64,000 nucleotides of DNA, taken from positions 186,001-250,000 of the forward strand of contig NW_026251750.1 in the NCBI RefSeq assembly GCF_025024155.1. The letters are read 5' to 3'. A program made the translations under genes and the position numbers. Positions 59,936 to 64,000 of the stretch are shown in pieces. This DNA is from Gamsiella multidivaricata. Its lineage: Eukaryota; Mortierellomycota; Mortierellomycetes; Mortierellales; Mortierellaceae. The notes beneath the pieces are model-generated. The model was not told the origin of the DNA. It made no database searches and saw only the letters and a program-made list of their open reading frames with translations. Position 1 is the first letter of the stretch, and each line of letters starts with the position of its first letter.

Positions 59936-60483
59936 AAAAATGGAGATCCATGATCATCAATTCAGTTTGCAACCAGCATCACAGAGTTGTTTTAGTTCTT
60001 AATAGCGTGTTTTCGTCGTCGTATTCATGAAAGACACTGTTTCCCATTCTTTTCCATTCTTTTCCTCCCCTTTTCTTTGTTCATTTTTTCTATATATGAT
60101 TATTACAGCCATTGTATTTTTTTCTTTTTCTTTACAAAAAATCCTCTCCCCCCCCTGCTTTTTTCTTTCGTCATGAGGAGATGCAAAGTAGAGTCGCGTC
60201 TTTTTCCATTTTACCCCCTTCTTCCCTTAGTTTAGTTTCCATTCTTACCTATTGATCACTTATCAATATGTTCATACACAGCTTCTTCCTTCCCTTCTCG
60301 AACTCTAGGTCGTTCTTTTGTTCCCCCTTCCTTCTCCCTCTTTTCATTTCGTACTTACATTTTATCATAGATCGACCTTTTCCCCCCTCTCCCTTCTTCT
60401 CTGTTTGAATAATAAAATTCGGAAAAGCAAAAAAACATTGTGCAAATCCTGGACAATAATTAGTTTCATCGGTGATTGTTTGT
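59936..60483. other. Tail-to-tail intergenic importin beta / ACP
   Basis: 548 bp, T- and C-rich, holding both 3' UTRs. No gene seen. Confidence 0.6.
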
Positions 60484-61311
60484 TTAATGGGCATCATCGC
60501 GCTTGGAGATGTAGTCGACGGCTTGGGCAGCAGACTTGATCTCGTCGGCATCCTTGTCAGGGATCTCAATCGAAAATTCTTCCTCGATAGCCATGACAAC
60601 CTCGACAGTATCCAGAGAGTCCAGGTGAAGATCCGAATTGAAGTTGGCCTGGAGAGAGATCTGCAGAATGGCGAGTATAAAAAAATGTAAAAGAGGAAAG
60701 AGGTGAATGTTACTATGTCACCTCTAAAGCGATGCAGACGGCTGAGTAATTCTGAGATAGCATCGAGAATCGTGATAATGCCAAATCTTGTGAGCGATAG
60801 TGCTGTAATGGGTATTGCTTGGTCTAATGGCTCCTGGTATCCATTCTAAATAAAAACAGCGAGTGCTGGTACGATCTGTTGCTTGAGGATATACCGCCTC
60901 TTTTGCCGTCTGTGAACAAAGATGAACAATCATGACATCTCTCGCGACATCCCCATGCTCTCCGATGTTTTCCTTGTTGATACATCCCTACATCCCTAGA
61001 GGACTCAGATGTTACTGCTGCCGAAAGGAAGAGCTGCCTTTATTGGCCCTGAAAAATGCCCAATAGTGAATAAATCGATTGGAAGCCGAACCGCATTGTG
61101 TCTGTACAAGTGCGTGTACCTTGTTACTGTCGATCTTATTGAATCCAGTCAAGATATCCAAAACACGCTTCTCGATATCCGAGCGAGCCAGACCAGCGGA
61201 GGCGTAGGTTCGGGTAAAGTTATGGGCGAAGGATGTCCAGGCCGTGTTCCCGTAGGCACTTGAGATAGCAGTGGCGCGATAGGATGTAACGGTGCGGAGA
61301 GCTCTGAACAT
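60484..61311 (-). CDS. ACP1: Mitochondrial acyl carrier protein (NDUFAB1/ACPM)
   Basis: Carrier for mitochondrial type II fatty acid (and lipoate precursor) synthesis, and usually a complex I and Fe-S assembly partner. Exons 61311-61120 and 60660-60484 sum to 369 nt (122 aa). The N terminus [17 protein letters not shown] is Arg/Ser/Ala-rich without acidic residues, as in a matrix targeting peptide; the mature part starts near residue 40. The 4'-phosphopantetheine site is the Ser in [20 protein letters not shown]. The upstream ATG at 61392 would add a non-targeting extension and is disfavoured. The intron is 459 nt. Divergent from the LYAR-like gene. Confidence 0.95.
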
Positions 61312-61566
61312 GGTCGATGATGTTGAAGGAGTTGAATGTGGGGAAGAAAAATTGAATGCAGTAGCAGCTTCAATTGCTCGTCGCAGGAACAAATTGGATT
61401 TGTACTGCCCTGAGTGAGAAGGCTGTTCCTGAATTCATTTGTTTCTCTATGGATCAACAGTCCCATATGTAAACACTTTTTTTTTTTTATCTTCATCAGA
61501 CCTAGGAACCTTTCCACATCCCACCTCCTACTCCTCTTTGTCCTCCCCACTCTCTCACATCTCACA
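61312..61566. promoter_or_regulatory. Shared divergent promoter ACP / LYAR-like
   Basis: 255 bp between the two ATG codons. It includes a T tract (61478-61488) and, on the LYAR side, a C/T-rich leader (CCACCTCCTACTCCTC). No TATA box seen. Confidence 0.6.
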
Positions 61567-62468
61567 ATGGTCTCGTTTGTTTGCGATACTTGCCAAGAAA
61601 CGGTCAAAAAGCCAAAGTTGGATCAGCACTTCGGCCGCTGCTCCTACGCCCAGTTCTCGTGCATCGACTGCTCCGTCTCCTTCCAGGGCACCGAATATCG
61701 ATTCCATACCTCCTGTATCAGCGAGGCCGAGAAGTACCAGAAGGCATTATATCGTGGTCCCAAGAAGGTACCGTTGCACCATACCACCGCTCTTTAGTAT
61801 CATGAATGTTAATTGGTTCTAGGCTAGCAGTTTAAAGAACTTGACGCCCTTATACTTTGCTTGTGCTTTTGATATTGTAGGGTGGCCACCAAAACAACGG
61901 CCAAATGAACAACCAGAAAAACAAGAACAGTGGCAGCAACAACAAGGGCGTACAGGCAGCAGCTCCAGCGGTGCCGATACCGATAACGATGACAGCGGCG
62001 AAGGGTGATGTTCCGATGTCGATCATCGAAGAGATGAAGCAGAAGAAGCGCAAGGCTGAGGAGCCTGCCGAGAACGAGAGCATCACTAAAAAAGAGAAGA
62101 AGGAGAAGAAGGAGAAGATAGAGAAGAAGGAGAAGAAGGAGGAGAAGGAGAAGAAGGAGAAGAAGGAGAAGAAGGAGAAGAAGGAGAAGAAGGAGAAGAA
62201 GGAGAAGAAGGAGAAGAAGGAGAAGAAGGAGAAGATAGAGAAGAAGGAGAAGAAGGAGGAGAAGGAGAAGAAGGAGGAGAAGGAGAAGAATGAGAAGAAG
62301 GAGAAGAAGGAGAAAAAGGAGAAGTTGGAGAAGTTGGAGAAGTTGGAGAAGTTGGAGAAGTTGGAGAAGGAGAAGAAGAAGGAGAAGAATGACAAGGCTG
62401 AAAAGAAGGAAAAAAAGAACAAGAAGGAGAAGAAGGAGAAGGAGAAAAAGGACAAGAAAGAGAAGTAG
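61567..62468 (+). CDS. LYAR-type C2HC zinc finger nucleolar protein with Lys-Glu repeat tail
   Basis: Exons 61567-61767 and 61881-62468 sum to 789 nt (262 aa). Residues 1-67 hold the paired LYAR zinc fingers: FVCDTCQETVKK, then HFGRCSYAQFSCIDC and HTSCISEAEKYQK. In the family this module acts in ribosome biogenesis and nucleolar gene control. The second exon encodes an Asn/Gln/Gly stretch, a helix (MSIIEEMKQKKRKAEEP) and then about 125 residues made of KKEK and KLEK units up to the stop, an extreme charged coil. The tail length is set by a 9-bp DNA repeat and probably varies. Splice sites are GT-AG and phase 0. Confidence 0.9.
62088..62462 (+). repeat. 9-bp coding minisatellite GAGAAGAAG / GAGAAGTTG
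   Basis: Nearly pure purine tract of GAGAAGAAG units. A sub-block of GAGAAGTTG units lies at about 62319-62366, and a roughly 60-bp higher-order unit (starting at GAGAAGATAGAG) occurs twice. It lies wholly inside the last exon of the LYAR-like gene. Confidence 0.9.
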
Positions 62469-63111
62469 AGCAATAATTTGGTCCGATGTATCAAGATACT
62501 TTGTACAATAAATGCATTTTCATCAACCGTTTTGTTGGAATATGCAGACATGCCGATCTAACATGGCGGTTCAATTGCTCGATAACTTCTATCAGTCAGC
62601 CGTATACAGTATTAGTGATGAACGTCCGTGTTTATACATCAAATGAAGCCCTACGCCGCATGGATTGAAAAGGACGCCTCGTCTGCAACGTCAATTGCTT
62701 GCAGATAGACATGTCCAGTGTCATCGCTGTATGCGTGTGTGTATGTGTATGTGTGCATTCGAGGACTTCGACCAGTTAGGCACGCGACTAACTGCAGGGA
62801 AATTGAAGTCTGCGGGTGCTGGTAGGAAGATGCCCCGATCGCATGTGCTTTGTCCCCTCCAACTTTCCCACGTTCCCCACTCTTTTTTGAGAAAATTACT
62901 GATCTCCCACATCCTCACACTATACTCCACGCACTTTTCTCTTTCTTCTCATTCCATCCACCTCTCTCATCTCATCTCGTTTCCTTTCATCTCGTTTCCT
63001 CTCATCCCATCTCTTCTGTTCTTTGCCATCCCCTTTCCTCTCCACTCCATCCCACTTTTCTCTTCACTCTCCCTCACATCTGTGAAGCACACTTTTTAAA
63101 AAAAAAGGAAA
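62469..63111. other. Intergenic and promoter of E1 alpha
   Basis: 640 bp. The last 220 bp are a C/T-rich block with repeated CATCTC/TTCCTCTC motifs, then an A tract just before the ATG. No gene seen. Confidence 0.5.
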
Positions 63112-63865
63112 ATGTACGCAAGAATCTCTCTCAGAACATTGACGAGGGTTGTTCCTTCCCGGACTCTCAAGGCAGCCGCCCCTGCCCTCGCCACCTCCGT
63201 CAAGGTCAGCATTCTAAACCCATTGTGGTCCTGAACAAATGGGATGTTGAAAGAAGACCAGCGAACACTTAACATGTATATGTACTGTCTTGAAAACCAG
63301 GCCTTTTCGACATCATCCATGTCGATGAAGAAAGACAGAGTCAAAGTTCAGTTCCCTGGTGCGATTGACAGCCACTTCTCGCAGGTGCTTGAAATCCGTG
63401 AAAAGATGGATCCCATCGACACTTTCCGCGTCATGGACACAGATGGCAAGGTCCTCGATCCCTCCCTGGAGCCTGATGTAAGTCTCCTACAAAGGACAAA
63501 AATTTGTCTCATTTAGAGTTCGGAGGCAGTGTGGGAAAACAATGAAAACGATAATCTGGCCCCTGTGTTCGCTCGTTACTCTCCCACGATACCCATTGCT
63601 TGCTCTTTGGACAAACATCCCTTAATAAACATACCGCTAACGATTTGCTTTGGATCAAATGAATGTCTTTGCATATTATGTGTAGGTCACGGAGGAGTTC
63701 GCTGTCAAGATCTACAAGGATATGCTGACGATGAATGCCTTGGATCTGATCCTGTACGAGGCACAGCGTCAAGGACGTATCAGTTTCTACATGACCAACG
63801 CTGGAGAGGAGGCCGCCGTCGGGAGTGCGGCCGCTCTCGATCCAGAAGATGAGATCTTTGGCCAG
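63112..63865 (+). CDS. BCKDHA: Branched-chain 2-oxoacid dehydrogenase E1 alpha, 5' part
   Basis: Thiamine-diphosphate-dependent decarboxylase subunit of the mitochondrial complex that degrades Val, Leu and Ile keto acids. Visible exons are 63112-63204, 63301-63477 and 63686-63865 (150 codons). The gene then continues beyond the window: a GTAAAA donor lies at 63866 and no further exon is seen before 64000. The N terminus [20 protein letters not shown] is a matrix targeting peptide. [19 protein letters not shown], then [26 protein letters not shown], and [12 protein letters not shown] are typical of E1 alpha of this complex and not of pyruvate dehydrogenase. Confidence 0.93.
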
Positions 63866-64000
63866 GTAAAAAGCAGAATCTACGACACCCCAAACATCTT
63901 ACTGCTTACTTCCCTTCTCTCTATACGCCTATCCATGAACATTATGAAGGAGAATCCGACGTGCAAAACTTACATCCGACCTGAATCCTAATGTCAATCC
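63866..64000 (+). other. Intron of E1 alpha reaching the window edge
   Basis: Begins with a GT donor. No exon with the expected next segment is visible, so the rest of the gene lies outside. Confidence 0.6.

Noticed and set aside
61850..62551. 233-codon Phe/Ser-rich minus-strand ORF
   Set aside because: Antisense shadow of the GAGAAGAAG minisatellite in the LYAR-like gene.

Overview
The window reads as nuclear DNA of an early-diverging filamentous fungus, most likely Mortierellomycota/Mucoromycota. The evidence is short GT-AG introns in nearly every gene, fungal-type housekeeping proteins, a chitin-glucan crosslinking enzyme, a Crinkler-type effector, and relics of pogo, Ty3/gypsy, Crypton-like and RecQ-helicase repeats. 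No taxonomic search was possible, so the phylum is an inference. All gene models below were built by hand from splice sites and reading-frame closure. Where exon sums are given they are exact multiples of three.

Layout. 1-1056: unassigned. 1057-5640 (-): a six-exon kelch ectodomain / single transmembrane / cytoplasmic kinase protein. 7339-8780 (-): eIF2B beta, head-to-head with CAF1 deadenylase (9310-10745, +). 11236-12438 (+): ribosomal protein L28. 13243-14135 (+): ubiquitin-L40 fusion. 15.1-16.9 kb: scrambled Ty3/gypsy relic, followed at once by a Crinkler-type effector gene (17101-19144, +) with one in-frame stop. 21762-22881 (+): CCDC12/Cwf18 splicing factor. 23339-25723 (-): amidophosphoribosyltransferase. 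26265-28686 (-): CCT theta, head-to-head with SEC13 (28949-30802, +). 31801-33838 (+): GPI-type GH16 CRH enzyme. 33871-36089: pogo/Tigger-like element with 89-bp terminal inverted repeats, lying 30 bp behind the GH16 stop. 38568-39797 (-): THOC7, head-to-head with UTP5/WDR43 (40056-42456, +).

42.5-55.3 kb is a repeat-rich island. It holds a Crypton-like tyrosine recombinase relic, a small secreted protein gene behind a tandemly duplicated upstream block, a RecQ helicase relic carrying a 645-bp TA-flanked inverted-repeat element, and other broken ORFs. 55739-59935 (+): importin beta. 60484-61311 (-): mitochondrial acyl carrier protein, head-to-head with a LYAR-like zinc finger gene (61567-62468, +). 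63112-end (+): 5' part of the branched-chain 2-oxoacid dehydrogenase E1 alpha gene.

The housekeeping genes are in unrelated pathways (translation, mRNA decay, splicing, export, purine synthesis, protein folding, secretion, nuclear import, mitochondrial metabolism). They are grouped by shared promoters rather than by function. The accessory content (kelch-kinase receptor, Crinkler-type protein, secreted proteins, mobile elements) is the part that deserves a second look.
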